A DNA stretch of 64,000 bases from Mycolicibacterium arenosum (GCF_024320865.1 NZ_JANDBD010000010.1:1-64000); one strand, 5' to 3'. Shown: positions 17,401 through 25,914, numbered from the stretch's first letter. Numbers and translations: made by a program. The notes: generated by a model not told the origin, from the letters alone.

Positions 17401-17626
17401 TGTCGCGCAGGCGCTCCATCTCCACGGTGGCCGCGATGTCCATCGACCGCACGACATCGGCGAACAACACCGTCACCTGCTTGTACTCGGCCGAACGGGT
17501 GGAAGATCCGAGCCGCGCGCCGCATTCGCCGCAGAACTTGCCGGTGGCGCTGCACTGCGCGCCGCAGTGTGCACACACCGATCGCGTCGCGGTTGACCGG
17601 TCGCTGCCACTACAGCTGGCGTCCAC
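14225..17626 (-). CDS. Adenylate-cyclase-like/AAA ATPase/TPR regulator
   Basis: 1133 residues from GTG 17626. A zinc ribbon (Cys18, 21, 32, 35) precedes a class III cyclase domain at 48-215 with both metal Asp (57, 100). The transition-state Asn is Gly (176) while Arg (180) remains, so cyclase activity may be low or regulatory. An AAA/NACHT-like ATPase follows: Walker A GSPGIGKS (272-279), Walker B with Asp396. A helical, TPR-like repeat region covers 560-1080. There is no LuxR helix-turn-helix. The family seems to end near residue 1075; the remaining Ser/Asp-rich tail is antisense to the PE-PPE gene. Confidence 0.8.
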   Translation of the reverse strand: MDASCSGSDRSTATRSVCAHCGAQCSATGKFCGECGARLGSSTRSAEYKQVTVLFADVVRSMDIAATVEMERLRDIMTDVVERSAVVARRFGGTVEYNGDGVMAIFGAPIALEDHAIRACMAALAIQDEMALLAAEVLHCDEVTLRVRVGLNSGPVIVGDIGSGSLGYAATGRHVGFAQRMEAAAPAGGVMLSESTALLVEDSVVLDEPEWVDVRGCTEPVRARRLRSVRPRRANAGRTEADLVGRDAEMRVLAGLAARTIAGRGGVANVVGSPGIGKSRLARETAARASESGVEVCWTFCESHSADVPFGVVAQLLRVRLGVAELDRNKARSRVREQLSGADPADLLLLDDLLGISGPDEEPPQFDADARRRRLTAMMNAASLRRSHPALFIIEDAQWIDTASESMLIDFLAVIPRTPSLVLITSRPEYRGAFTRLPDAHTITLEPLDDSDTATLIGELVGSDRSIAELRRMLGEQAAGNPFFAEEMVRELAQRGVLAGEPGRYVCRVDVADVAVPATVQATIEARIDRLSSSAKRTMNAASVIGVRFGVDLLGALGLEVELDELVGTELIDQVRITPSAEYAFRHPLIRAVAYESQLRSDRAEWHRRLAAAIQDRARLCVDENAALIAEHLQFAGELRAAYRWHMRAGAWSTNRDLPAARLSWERAYRIADALPAADADQLAMRIEPRTMLCASDIHAREAEQSQARFAELRQLCSEAGDNVSLAIGMCGPATALMYAGRAREAARLSSEQMALIEATGDLTPAIGLASVSFCTWLGVLEFGEILRWSQIIVELAADDPRLGADYGVASPLAIALGWRGTSRWFLGRPGWRQDLDTAVAMARLSNPETLSGAIAWTYGIGVQYGAVRADDTVMRAAEEAVRTAVGASNDRALGLAAYTWAVGLLQQDSDADRDHGLALMSQAREVWLRRCIRFLIPVTDVWMAKEAARRGDRAPAIATMRRAVAELREGYPFYSVWGIGVLVETLLTSGAERDVAEADGLVDRLRIAWGDRGSAMMDITMLRLSALVTRARGDGTAYRNALRRYRDTAESLGFEGHIAWSAALAQSVSPDSSSDDSSADGGSVSEDAPTVAADWESPTAGVAIDESRTTGRDGGVGCSDVSASADGPSPSV

Positions 17627-17627
17627 C

Positions 17628-17640
17628 CCAACAATGTTGG
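17628..17640. promoter_or_regulatory. Palindrome at the cyclase/AAA gene start
   Basis: CCAACA-A-TGTTGG is a perfect 6-bp-arm palindrome beginning 2 bp before the GTG start of the cyclase/AAA gene, in the 55-bp gap after the upstream hydrolase gene. The position fits an operator at a short or leaderless promoter. Which protein binds is unknown. Confidence 0.35.
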
Positions 17641-17681
17641 CATCCGACGCGCCCGCTGTCCGCCATCTGGTCGGTCCGCGG

Positions 17682-18539
17682 TCAGAACAACTCCGGCGTC
17701 ACCGGCGCAACGTCATCGAGGAACGCGGTGACCATCGGCACCACCACGTCCGACTCCCCCGAGATGCCGATGTGCGACGTCGCGGGCAGTACTGCCAGCC
17801 GGGCGGCCGGAACGCCGTTCAGCACTCCGGTCGTCGCGGCGTCGGCGTCACCGCCACCACGGAGCGTGAACATCGCCACCGCGTGCGCCAGCGTCACGCC
17901 GTCCGCGTCGCCGACGACGACCATCGTCGGTGCCGAGATCGACCGCAGCTGTTCGTCGCTGATGCTCTGGTCGTCGCGGTTGAGCACCCGCATCTTGTCG
18001 ATGTAGGTCGTGAACGCGGCCGGATCCGGGGTGTGCGCCTGAAACGCCGTCTGCACCGGTGTGCCGATGAACGGGTCGGCCGTCAACCGACCCAACGCCT
18101 CGATCACCTCCGGATACCAGCCGTCCTGGCGGAAGGTCGCCGACATCGACACCAGGTGGCCCACCAGCTCCGGATGCCGGATCGCGAGTTGCAGCGCCAC
18201 CCCGCCGCCCTGCGAGTACCCCATCACATCGGCGCGCCGCACCCCCAGGGCGCGCAGGAGTGCGGCGGCGTCGTCGCCGAACTGCTCGTACGACATGGCC
18301 CGCGACGTGTCGGGGGTGCGGCCGTGCCCCTGCTGATCGAAGACGATCACGGTGCGCTGCTCCGCGAAGGCGGCGACCCAGCTCGGCATGGAGTCGGCGG
18401 CCATGAACGCGCCGGGTATCAACAGCAACGGCGACCTCAACCCGTCCAGCTCGCCGTACACCTCGTAGTAGAGGTCCAATCCGTTGATCGGCAGGTTGCC
18501 GCTTCGTGAAGGTGTCGCACTCATGTCGGTGTTGACCAT
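17682..18539 (-). CDS. Alpha/beta hydrolase
   Basis: 285 residues (or 280 from ATG 18524; no ribosome binding site decides). Fold landmarks: LLLIPGAFMAA oxyanion loop, FDQQGHGRT, the nucleophile elbow MGYSQGGGVAL (Ser near residue 109), an acid in VVGDADGV and His in LPATSHIGI. Typical of soluble esterase/hydrolase-type enzymes of unknown substrate. It lies just upstream of the cyclase/AAA gene on the same strand (55 bp) and diverges from the FKBP lipoprotein gene. Confidence 0.83.
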   Translation of the reverse strand: MVNTDMSATPSRSGNLPINGLDLYYEVYGELDGLRSPLLLIPGAFMAADSMPSWVAAFAEQRTVIVFDQQGHGRTPDTSRAMSYEQFGDDAAALLRALGVRRADVMGYSQGGGVALQLAIRHPELVGHLVSMSATFRQDGWYPEVIEALGRLTADPFIGTPVQTAFQAHTPDPAAFTTYIDKMRVLNRDDQSISDEQLRSISAPTMVVVGDADGVTLAHAVAMFTLRGGGDADAATTGVLNGVPAARLAVLPATSHIGISGESDVVVPMVTAFLDDVAPVTPELF

Positions 18540-18585
18540 GCGGGTGCAGCGAACTCATCGTCGCGGCCGCTGTAGCGTGGCGGCC

Positions 18586-19221
18586 GTGATGTTTCCCCGT
18601 CTGTCCTCCTCTCTTGCGATCGCCGGCTGCGCTGCGTCGCTGGTCCTGACGCTTTCCGCGTGCGGCTCCGACTCCGAGCCGCAGGCCACCGCCAGCACGC
18701 CCTCAGCCACCGAGACGCTCCCGTCGTGGCTCACGGACCCGCCCGCACCGCCCGCCGACAGCCCGTGCCCGACCGCCGTACCTGCTGCCGGCGTGGCTCC
18801 CGAGTGGACGCAGGCGGGCGCCACCGGCAGCGTCGCGGTCGCCGGTCCCACCGATACGACGGCGCCGTCGGTCACGTTCGAGGGGCCGTTCAGCGTCACC
18901 GAGACCGTCGTGCACACGCTCAAGGCCGGCACGGGACCGATCGTCGCGCCGACGGCACAGGTCCTCGTCTGCTACATGGGTGTCAACGGCCGCGACGGAT
19001 CGGTGTTCGACAGCACCTACGAGCAGGGCCAGCCCATCGACTTCGGGCTGGACCGGGTCGTGCCGGGATTCCAGAAGGCCATCGCGGGTCAGACGGTCGG
19101 TTCGACCGTCGCCGTCGCCATGACCTCGGCGGACGGCTACCCAGAGGGGCAGCCCAGCGCGGGCATCAACCCCGGCGACACGCTCGTCTTCGTGATCAAG
19201 ATCATCGACGCGTCGGCCTAG
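18586..19221 (+). CDS. FKBP-type peptidyl-prolyl isomerase lipoprotein
   Basis: 211 residues. A signal peptide ends in the lipobox LSAC (Cys near residue 26), followed by a Thr/Ser/Pro spacer. The C-terminal ~95 residues form an FKBP domain: VCYMGVNGRDGSVFDSTYEQG, then DFGLDRVVPGFQKAIAGQTVGS, and the end GDTLVFVIKIIDA. It would catalyse proline isomerisation in exported proteins, anchored on the outer face of the membrane. GTG 18586 follows TAGCGT (18573-18578) by 7 nt, so the mRNA is probably leaderless. Confidence 0.88.
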   Translation: MMFPRLSSSLAIAGCAASLVLTLSACGSDSEPQATASTPSATETLPSWLTDPPAPPADSPCPTAVPAAGVAPEWTQAGATGSVAVAGPTDTTAPSVTFEGPFSVTETVVHTLKAGTGPIVAPTAQVLVCYMGVNGRDGSVFDSTYEQGQPIDFGLDRVVPGFQKAIAGQTVGSTVAVAMTSADGYPEGQPSAGINPGDTLVFVIKIIDASA

Positions 19222-19224
19222 CCG

Positions 19225-19603
19225 TCACGCGTACAGCCAGCCGAGGTAGTTGACGGACGAATCCGAATACTCGAAGCCGTACGTGCCCGGAAGGTGGCCC
19301 GCGGCGAACGCCGTACGGCTGCGCGGTGCGGGCGGAGTCAGGTCCGCCGCCGATGGCCCCGAGCGGTTGATCACACCCATGTGCGCGTAATGGCCGGGAA
19401 CTCGGCTAATTCGGACAGCAGCTGATCGACGTAACTCTGCTCGTCCCCGTCTCCAGGACGTGAGTGATGGTCAGCCCACCCGCGGCCACGAGATAGCTCC
19501 GGTCACCCAGCCCCGACGTTTCGATCACCGACACGTTCATCATCACGACCGTTTTCCCGGCCCGTGCAGGTGCAATCACCGGAACCGTGACGGCGGCGTA
19601 CAC
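19225..19603 (-). pseudogene. Frameshifted gene remnant, family not recognised
   Basis: Minus-strand coding-like sequence runs in two or three frames: GKTVVMMNVSVIETSGLGDRS and GLTITHVLETG, then (after a +1/-1 shift at a G run) EQSYVDQLLSELAEF, then (after another shift at a C run) HYAHMGVINRSGPSAADLTP to YLGWLYA and a TGA at 19225. Stitching the frames gives one continuous plausible protein end. Two single-base indels and no start codon argue for a dead gene. I cannot name the family. Confidence 0.4.
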
Positions 19604-19717
19604 ACCCCGGCAACCACTTGCGACTCAGTTGCCCCACCGTGGGGTGTCGGGTCGGTGATGCCGGGGTCCGTGACTAATGTGGGGCGGCCCGGACATGAAC
19701 CGACGACGAGGAGGCCT

Positions 19718-21190
19718 GTGCACGACGACGTGGTGATGTCGGCCGCCGACCTGCTCGAATCCAATCGCGACATCCAGGCCTCGCCGACGATCCGGCTGCT
19801 GTCGAGCGGCAACCTGGGCTTGTTCGGCACCCTGATGGACCGCCATCTCGCCGGCGGTGTGGTCGCCGAAACCGACCTGGTGGTCCGGCTCGAGCGCGAC
19901 CTCGACGAACTCGGCCACCCCGACGGGCAGACCGGTCTGGCGCTCATCAAGTCGTGGGCCAGCCAGGGCTGGCTGCACCGGGTCGCCGACCACCGCGCCG
20001 GCGTCGAACGCAACCTCTGCTACCTGACTCAGGAGGCGCGCCGCGCGCTCGATTTCCTGCGGGGCATGCGCAGGCAGGACACCATCGCGACCGGCGGATC
20101 CATCAACGGCATCGCCGCGCGGCTGAAGCAGGTCGCGATCCGCGTCGGCAACGACCCCGCCAGGGTGCGCGCGGGCATCGAGGCCGAGATCGCGGCGCTG
20201 CGTGACGAACTCGACACGCTGGAGTCGCGCACCGACGACTACCACGCGTCCGATGCCGAGCTCACCGACGCGTACGACGAGGCCCGCGCGATCGCCCTGC
20301 AGATGGAACGGCTGATCACCGACATCGGCCAGTACGGCACCATGATCGAACAGGCCACCGCCGCGCTCGACGACCCGATCGACTCGAACGTCGAGTACCG
20401 CGATCGGCAGCGCCGGATGTACGCCGACTACCAGGCCGCGTGGGACTCGCAGGGCCGCGACTCGCACCGGGCGTTCCTGCGGATGATCAACGATCCCGAC
20501 CAGCGTGCGGAGTTCGAGGCCGACGTCGCCGCGGTCGCCGGGGCGCTCCCGGCGCTCGATCCCGAGCTGCGCAAGGTGATGGCGGGCTTCTTCGAACTGG
20601 TCGGCCAGCAGATCGACGAGGTCGAGCGCATTCAGCAGCGGTGCGCGCAGCGCGTCAAGCGGTTCACCGCGTTCGGCACGCTCGAGCAGAGCCGCGGTGT
20701 CGCCCGCCAGCTCAACGACGCCATCGGGGCGGCCCGCGCGCTGCTGAAGACGTCGCTCGTCGACTCCCGCATCGATCTCGAGCTGCCGCTGGCCCGGCAC
20801 GCGATCAGCTCGGTCGGCGCGCTCAGCTTCCGCATCGGCGATTTGTCCAACCCCAAACCCGCCGAGGCCGCGCACGGTGACGTCGACCTGGACAGCTTCG
20901 CCGCGCTGACCACCCAGGTCGACGCGCCTGCGATGTCGGACATGATCAACGCCGCCATCGTCGACGGTCCGCTGTCGCTGCCGGACGCCGTGTCGATGCT
21001 CGATTCGGCCTACCTCGGGCACGTGATCGTGCTGTGGTCGTGGGCGCTCAAGCAACCCGACGGCGACCGGGCGTCCGAATCCGTCACCGTCCGGTTCCAG
21101 TCGGTGGACGGCCGCGACCGCGCGATCGAGGTACCGAAACTCGTGTTCACCGAACCCATCTCGAGTCTGCAGGGAGCCGCTGCCTCATGA
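19718..21190 (+). CDS. jetA: JetA/MksF-like (DUF3375) condensin subunit
   Basis: 490 residues from GTG 19718 (GAGGAGG at 19708-19714; GTG 19730 or ATG 19736 are alternatives). The N-terminal ~100 residues read as winged-helix (SADLLESNRDIQASPTIRLL, DLDELGHPDGQTGLALIKSWASQGWL), the middle is a long helical kleisin-like region with an acidic coiled coil (residues 150-250), and the end VRFQSVDGRDRAIEVPKLVF is a small beta domain. This is the DUF3375 protein of Wadjet/MksBEF systems, which bridges the SMC-like heads. Its stop overlaps the next start (ATGA). Confidence 0.82.
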   Translation: MHDDVVMSAADLLESNRDIQASPTIRLLSSGNLGLFGTLMDRHLAGGVVAETDLVVRLERDLDELGHPDGQTGLALIKSWASQGWLHRVADHRAGVERNLCYLTQEARRALDFLRGMRRQDTIATGGSINGIAARLKQVAIRVGNDPARVRAGIEAEIAALRDELDTLESRTDDYHASDAELTDAYDEARAIALQMERLITDIGQYGTMIEQATAALDDPIDSNVEYRDRQRRMYADYQAAWDSQGRDSHRAFLRMINDPDQRAEFEADVAAVAGALPALDPELRKVMAGFFELVGQQIDEVERIQQRCAQRVKRFTAFGTLEQSRGVARQLNDAIGAARALLKTSLVDSRIDLELPLARHAISSVGALSFRIGDLSNPKPAEAAHGDVDLDSFAALTTQVDAPAMSDMINAAIVDGPLSLPDAVSMLDSAYLGHVIVLWSWALKQPDGDRASESVTVRFQSVDGRDRAIEVPKLVFTEPISSLQGAAAS

Positions 21191-21933
21191 CCGACACCGC
21201 CACGGAGAAGCCGACGTCGGCCGACTACGCGGGCTTCTCGGCGCTTCCCCAGGTCGACCAGACGGCACGCATGCCGCAGCAGCGCAGGCCGCGGTTCGAC
21301 GGCGACGTCAGCGAGCTGCCCGACCGCGCCTGCTGGGCACTTCAGCAGCTCCTGACCCGCCGCTACCTCAGCGCCGAGTCCGAGCGCGATCTCTACACCT
21401 GGGTGCTGGAGTACCGCAGCCAGCTCGCCGTGCGTCTGTCCGAACTCGACCTGATGCTGCGCATCGTGGCCGGTGCCTCGGAGAACGAAGGAGTGGCGTT
21501 CGTCGAGCAGGCGCGGTACGAGTCCGCCCGCGGCGTGAAACTGCTGCGCCGCGAGCCGCTGGGAACCTACGACTCGATCCTCGCACTGCACCTGGCGCAG
21601 ATGATGCGAGCCACGGGCGACCAGCACGTGCTCATCAGTCGCGACGAGATGCACGGCCTGTTCTCCGGCGTGCTCAACGACGTCGACCGTGACGCGGTCA
21701 CGTTCACCGGGCGCATCGACGCCGCGATCGCGCGGCTCGCATCGCTGGAGATCCTCCGCCGCAGCCGCGACGACGAGGACAGCTACACCGTCAGTCCCGT
21801 CATCAACGCGGTGATGACGGCGTCGGTGATCACCGAGTTGCAACAGCAGTTCGAACTGCTGATGTCGGGCGGCTCCCCCGCGGTGCCGCGTGAGCAGGAG
21901 GAGGGGGATGTCGGTGACGATGACCAAGCCTGA
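21187..21933 (+). CDS. jetB: JetB/MksE-like (DUF4194) condensin subunit
   Basis: 248 residues. A flexible first 45 residues leads into ELPDRACWALQQLLTRRYLSAESERDLYTWVLEYRSQLAVRLSELDLML, the DUF4194 start, and two winged-helix units (EALEILRRSRDDEDSYTVSPVI-like end). It acts as a KITE-type subunit binding the JetA kleisin. The ATG overlaps the jetA stop by 4 bp, and its own last 26 bp overlap jetC, so the three genes are translationally coupled. Confidence 0.8.
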   Translation: MTDTATEKPTSADYAGFSALPQVDQTARMPQQRRPRFDGDVSELPDRACWALQQLLTRRYLSAESERDLYTWVLEYRSQLAVRLSELDLMLRIVAGASENEGVAFVEQARYESARGVKLLRREPLGTYDSILALHLAQMMRATGDQHVLISRDEMHGLFSGVLNDVDRDAVTFTGRIDAAIARLASLEILRRSRDDEDSYTVSPVINAVMTASVITELQQQFELLMSGGSPAVPREQEEGDVGDDDQA

Positions 21934-24900
21934 GCCCGAGCAGTTCCATCTGTCGCGTCTGCAGGTCATCAACTGGGGAGTCTTCGACGGCTACCACACG
22001 ATCTCATTCGGCGAGGGCGGCGCGTTGATAGCCGGCGCCTCGGGCAGCGGCAAATCCTCACTGCTGGACGCGATCTCGCTTGGATTCCTGCCGTTCAACC
22101 GGCGCAACTTCAACGCCTCCGGTGACAACACCGCCGCCGGTTCCAGCGCGGGTAGGCGCACCGTCGACAAGTACGTCCGCGGCGCCTGGGGGCAGCGCAG
22201 CGACGGTGGTACGAGCCGCGTCATGTACCTGCGCGGCGACGGCACCGCGTGGTCGGCCATCGCCGTCACCTACACCAGCAACACCGGGCGCACTGTCACC
22301 GGTCTGGTGCTCAAGTGGCTGTCGGGCGAATCGCGCTCGGACTCCTCGAGCCGCTTCGTGCTGGCCGACGGTGACCGCGACATCGAGGACGTCTGCAATC
22401 GTTGGGCCGCAGGCCGTTTCGACGCGAACGTGTTCAAGTCCGACGACTGGCGCTTCTCCACAAAGGTCGAGTCCCAGTACCTCGCCCAGCTGTACGCCAC
22501 GATCGGCATCCGAGCGTCGGATGCCGCTCAGCAGCTGCTCGGAAAGGCGAAATCGCTCAAGAGCGTCGGCGGTCTCGAGCAGTTCGTCCGCGAGTTCATG
22601 CTCGACGAGCCGGACAGCCTGGCCCGGCTTCCGGAGGCGCTCAAGCAGATCGACCCACTGGTCGACGCCCGCGAACTGCTCGCGGTGGCACAGCGCAAGC
22701 GGAAGATCCTCGGCGACATCGAGGCCATTCAGCAGCGCTACGCGCTGGAGTCCTCGGACCTCGGCATCATCGACCTGGTGGACGCGCCGATGGTGCGGGC
22801 GTACACCGACCACGTCCGGCTGGCGCAGATCCCCGGACAGATCACCTCGCTCGATGCCACCATCGACCAACTCGGCAACGAGTACGAGGACGTCACCCGT
22901 CAGCTGAATCTGGCCAAGGCCGAGGGCGATTCGCTGAACGCGCAGATCAGCGGATCCAGTGCGAGCATCGGTCCGCTGCAGTCCCAGGTCGCCGCCGCCG
23001 AGGCCCAGGCCGAGGAGGTGTCCAGGCGGTACTCGACGTACGAGACGATGGTCTCCGCGCAGGATCTCGACGTTCCCGAGACGGCCGACGAGTTCTGGAA
23101 CCTGCGCGAGGAGTTGAACACCGAGATCACCGAACTGCTCGCCAAGCTCGACCGGGGCAAGGAGTCCTCGACCGACGCGGAGTACGCACAGAAGGTGGCC
23201 CGGATGGCCCGCGACGACGCGGCCAAGGAGCTCAAGCGCGTCGAACACGTCGGGTCGGCGTTACCGGAGTCCGCGATCGCCATGCGCGACTTGATCTGTG
23301 CTGCGATCGGACTCGATGCCGGCGACCTGCCCTACGTGGCCGAGCTGATGGATCTGCGCCCCGACCAGAACCGCTGGCGGGTGGCGGTCGAGAAGGTGCT
23401 GCGCGGGGTCGGCCTGCGGCTGCTGGTCCCCGACCGGCACCACGCCGCGGTGCTGCGCTTCGTCAACGCCAACGACATCCGCGGCAGGTTGCAGCTGCAC
23501 CACGTGCGGGCCAAGTTCGTCGGTGCCGAAGCGCAAGAGGCGGACCCGAACACGTTGGCGGGCAAGCTCTTCGTGGTCGATCCCACGCACGTGTGCGCTG
23601 CCGAAGCGGCCGACATCGTCGCATCGGCGGGCGATCACGTGTGCGTCGACAACCCCGACCTGTTCCCCCGCTACCGCCGGGCCGTCACGGACACGGGGTT
23701 GTACAAGGACTCCGACCGGCTCGCGATCAAGGACGATCGACGTGCCCTGCGGCAGTCCGAGTACATCTTCCAGGGTGACGTCGCCGCGAAGATCGACGCG
23801 CTGACCGTCGATCTGGCGGCAGCCGAAGAGGCCTACCAGGCGGCGCGGCGTGCGGCGGATGACATCGCGGCCCAACGGCAGCAGTGGCGCGACAGGGCGG
23901 CGGCGTGCAAGGCCCTGAATGACCAGTTCCCGCAGTGGACCCACATCGACACCGAGACCGCCGACGGCCACGCCGAGCGGCTGCGCGAGCAGTTCGAACT
24001 GCTGCTCGCCGACCATCCCGACATCGAGGCGCTCAACGCCCGCGCGGACCAGTGCTGGGAGGAGATCCAGGCGCTGATGACCCGCCGCGGTGCCATCCAG
24101 ACGCGGCGCGACGACCTCGACGACCGCCGGACGCGGCTGCTGGAGTTGGAGGAGCGGCTGTCGCCGGACTTCGTGTCGGAACCGCTGACGGAACTGCTGC
24201 ACCGCTACGCGGGCGACGTGCCGGTGCCGCTGGAACTGCTGCACCCCGAACCGCACCGGGAGGCGGTGTTCACCGCGATCCGGCGCGAACGCGATCAGCT
24301 GCGTGAAAGTCGCAGGCGCTCATACGACGAGCTGGCTCGCATCCTCAATACGTTCGACACGGCGTTCCCCGATGCGATCCCGAACGACAGCGACATCTTC
24401 GACGAGCGCGTGCACGACTACGTGGCTCTGTGCAGGCACATCGACGAGCGCGAGTTGCCGGAGGCCTACGAGCGGATGATGCGGCTGGTGACCGAGCAGG
24501 CACCCGACGCGATCCTCACGCTGCACCGTGTCGCCGAGCAGGAGACCCGGCGGATCAGCGAGCAGATCGACCGCGTCAACACGGGATTGGGCTCGGTCGA
24601 GTTCAATCGGGGCACCCGGCTGACGCTGCGCGCCACCCAGCGCAGCCTGACCGCCGTCGCCGAGCTCACCGACATCGTCCGGGCGATCTCGCGCCGTATC
24701 GCCGAGGTCGGCCTCGGTGACAAGCAGGCGATCCTCGACCAGTACGCCGACATCCTGAAGCTGCGCAATCGGCTCGCGTCCACTGCGCCCGAGGACAAGG
24801 CCTGGACCCGCGACGCACTCGACGTCCGGAATCGGTTCACGTTCGACTGCGCCGAGTGGGACGTCAGCTCGGACGAGTTGATCCGCACGCACAGCAACGC

Positions 24901-25303
24901 CGGTGACAACTCGGGTGGCGAGCAGGAGAAGCTGATGGCGTTCTGCCTCGCGGGAGCGCTGAGCTTCAACCTCGCCAGCCCCGACAGCGACGACAACCGG
25001 CCGGTGTTCGCGCAGCTGATGCTCGACGAGGCGTTCTCGAAGTCCGATCCGCAGTTCGCTCAGCAGGCGCTGCAGGCGTTCCGCAAGTTCGGCTTCCAGT
25101 TGGTGATCGTGGCGACCGTGCAGAACGCGACGACGATCCAGCCGTACGTCGACAGCGTCGTCATGGTGTCGAAGAAGGAGGCCACCGGGCGCAATGCCCG
25201 CCCGGTCGCCACCGTCGCGACCAAGACGATCTCCGACTTCACCGCGCTGCGTCAGGTGCTCCGCACGGCCGGTTCCGAGGAGAAGGTGCCCGCCGGGGTC
25301 TGA
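21908..25303 (+). CDS. jetC: JetC/MksB-like SMC-family ATPase
   Basis: 1131 residues from ATG 21908 (GAGGAGGGGG upstream). Walker A GASGSGKS at 43-50, two long coiled-coil arms (about 270-470 and 600-960) around a central non-helical part near 450-600 where a hinge would sit, the ABC signature NSGGEQEK at 1001-1008, and Walker B LMLDEAF at 1037-1043. The end VVMVSKKEATGRNARPVATVATK is typical of MksB/JetC. It would load on and extrude DNA loops with JetA and JetB. No JetD nuclease gene follows: a gene on the other strand ends 3 bp away. Confidence 0.88.
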   Translation: MSVTMTKPEPEQFHLSRLQVINWGVFDGYHTISFGEGGALIAGASGSGKSSLLDAISLGFLPFNRRNFNASGDNTAAGSSAGRRTVDKYVRGAWGQRSDGGTSRVMYLRGDGTAWSAIAVTYTSNTGRTVTGLVLKWLSGESRSDSSSRFVLADGDRDIEDVCNRWAAGRFDANVFKSDDWRFSTKVESQYLAQLYATIGIRASDAAQQLLGKAKSLKSVGGLEQFVREFMLDEPDSLARLPEALKQIDPLVDARELLAVAQRKRKILGDIEAIQQRYALESSDLGIIDLVDAPMVRAYTDHVRLAQIPGQITSLDATIDQLGNEYEDVTRQLNLAKAEGDSLNAQISGSSASIGPLQSQVAAAEAQAEEVSRRYSTYETMVSAQDLDVPETADEFWNLREELNTEITELLAKLDRGKESSTDAEYAQKVARMARDDAAKELKRVEHVGSALPESAIAMRDLICAAIGLDAGDLPYVAELMDLRPDQNRWRVAVEKVLRGVGLRLLVPDRHHAAVLRFVNANDIRGRLQLHHVRAKFVGAEAQEADPNTLAGKLFVVDPTHVCAAEAADIVASAGDHVCVDNPDLFPRYRRAVTDTGLYKDSDRLAIKDDRRALRQSEYIFQGDVAAKIDALTVDLAAAEEAYQAARRAADDIAAQRQQWRDRAAACKALNDQFPQWTHIDTETADGHAERLREQFELLLADHPDIEALNARADQCWEEIQALMTRRGAIQTRRDDLDDRRTRLLELEERLSPDFVSEPLTELLHRYAGDVPVPLELLHPEPHREAVFTAIRRERDQLRESRRRSYDELARILNTFDTAFPDAIPNDSDIFDERVHDYVALCRHIDERELPEAYERMMRLVTEQAPDAILTLHRVAEQETRRISEQIDRVNTGLGSVEFNRGTRLTLRATQRSLTAVAELTDIVRAISRRIAEVGLGDKQAILDQYADILKLRNRLASTAPEDKAWTRDALDVRNRFTFDCAEWDVSSDELIRTHSNAGDNSGGEQEKLMAFCLAGALSFNLASPDSDDNRPVFAQLMLDEAFSKSDPQFAQQALQAFRKFGFQLVIVATVQNATTIQPYVDSVVMVSKKEATGRNARPVATVATKTISDFTALRQVLRTAGSEEKVPAGV

Positions 25304-25306
25304 GGG

Positions 25307-25603
25307 CTACCCCGCGGGCTCAGCCAGGTCCGCCTGCCAGCGGTCGCGACGTTGTTCGTCCGTCTGCTCCCACCACGGTGGGCTGCCGCGCTCCCCCAGT
25401 GCGACCTTCGCCGCCTGCACGCCCCGGCGCGCTGCGGCCTCGCCTTCGGTTCCCTTGGTGGCACGCACTTCTCGCCGCCAGGACATAAGGATGCGGACCA
25501 GTTCGGCGCGCCGCTCCTCGGGGATCGCCGGGTCCGTCGCACGCCACCGCCGGCCGTCGATCACCACGTGGTGACCGTCGTCGGACAGCGGCGGTTGAGC
25601 CAC
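25307..25603 (-). CDS. Conserved small protein, function unknown
   Basis: 98 residues from a GTG that shares a base with the stop of the upstream secreted-protein gene (TAGTG), so the pair is coupled. Highly charged, with HHVVIDGRRWRATDPAIPEERRAELVRILMSWRREV, then ARRGVQAAKVALGERGSPPWWEQ. There are no membrane segments or signal. It reads like a real conserved mycobacterial protein; I cannot assign a function. It converges with jetC (3-bp gap). Confidence 0.6.
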   Translation of the reverse strand: MAQPPLSDDGHHVVIDGRRWRATDPAIPEERRAELVRILMSWRREVRATKGTEGEAAARRGVQAAKVALGERGSPPWWEQTDEQRRDRWQADLAEPAG

Positions 25604-25914
25604 TAGCCGCCGTTGGTGTTGACGTTCGACGTCAGCGGCATGAACGCGCCGTTGATCCACACTCCCCAGCGGCCACCCCACATCGATGTCCACACGACCG
25701 GCTTGTTGTTCCAGACCTCGGCGGGCTTGCGCGGAGCGTTCGGGGCAGGCGGTTCGCCGACGAGCTCGATCGGTGCGGGGGCGGGATCACCCTGCACCTC
25801 GGCGGGTCCGGGCGGTGGCAACGGCGCAGGCTCGGCGTTGGCCACTCCGGCGCCGATGGCGCCGGCGACCAGCGCGACCGCGACGGCGGACAGGGCGGAC
25901 TTGATCAAGGTCAT
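25603..25914 (-). CDS. Small secreted protein
   Basis: 103 residues. ATG 25914 has GGGAG 8 nt upstream; an earlier GTG/ATG set in the same frame is less well placed. A signal peptide (IKSALSAVAVALVAGAIGAGVANA) is followed by a proline-rich spacer (PLPPPGPAEVQGDPAPAP) and a short tryptophan-rich C-terminus (VWTSMWGGRWGVWINGAFMPL). Exported; function unknown. Upstream, TATAAGGT-like sequence near 25968 may be its promoter. Confidence 0.65.
   Translation of the reverse strand: MTLIKSALSAVAVALVAGAIGAGVANAEPAPLPPPGPAEVQGDPAPAPIELVGEPPAPNAPRKPAEVWNNKPVVWTSMWGGRWGVWINGAFMPLTSNVNTNGG

Noticed and set aside
19625..21055. A 476-codon open frame on the minus strand
   Set aside because: It is the shadow of jetA; its protein is Arg/His/Val-rich with no domain, while the plus-strand frame matches DUF3375.
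22058..23248. A 396-codon minus-strand frame inside jetC
   Set aside because: High-GC shadow frame without motifs; jetC coding is clear on the plus strand.
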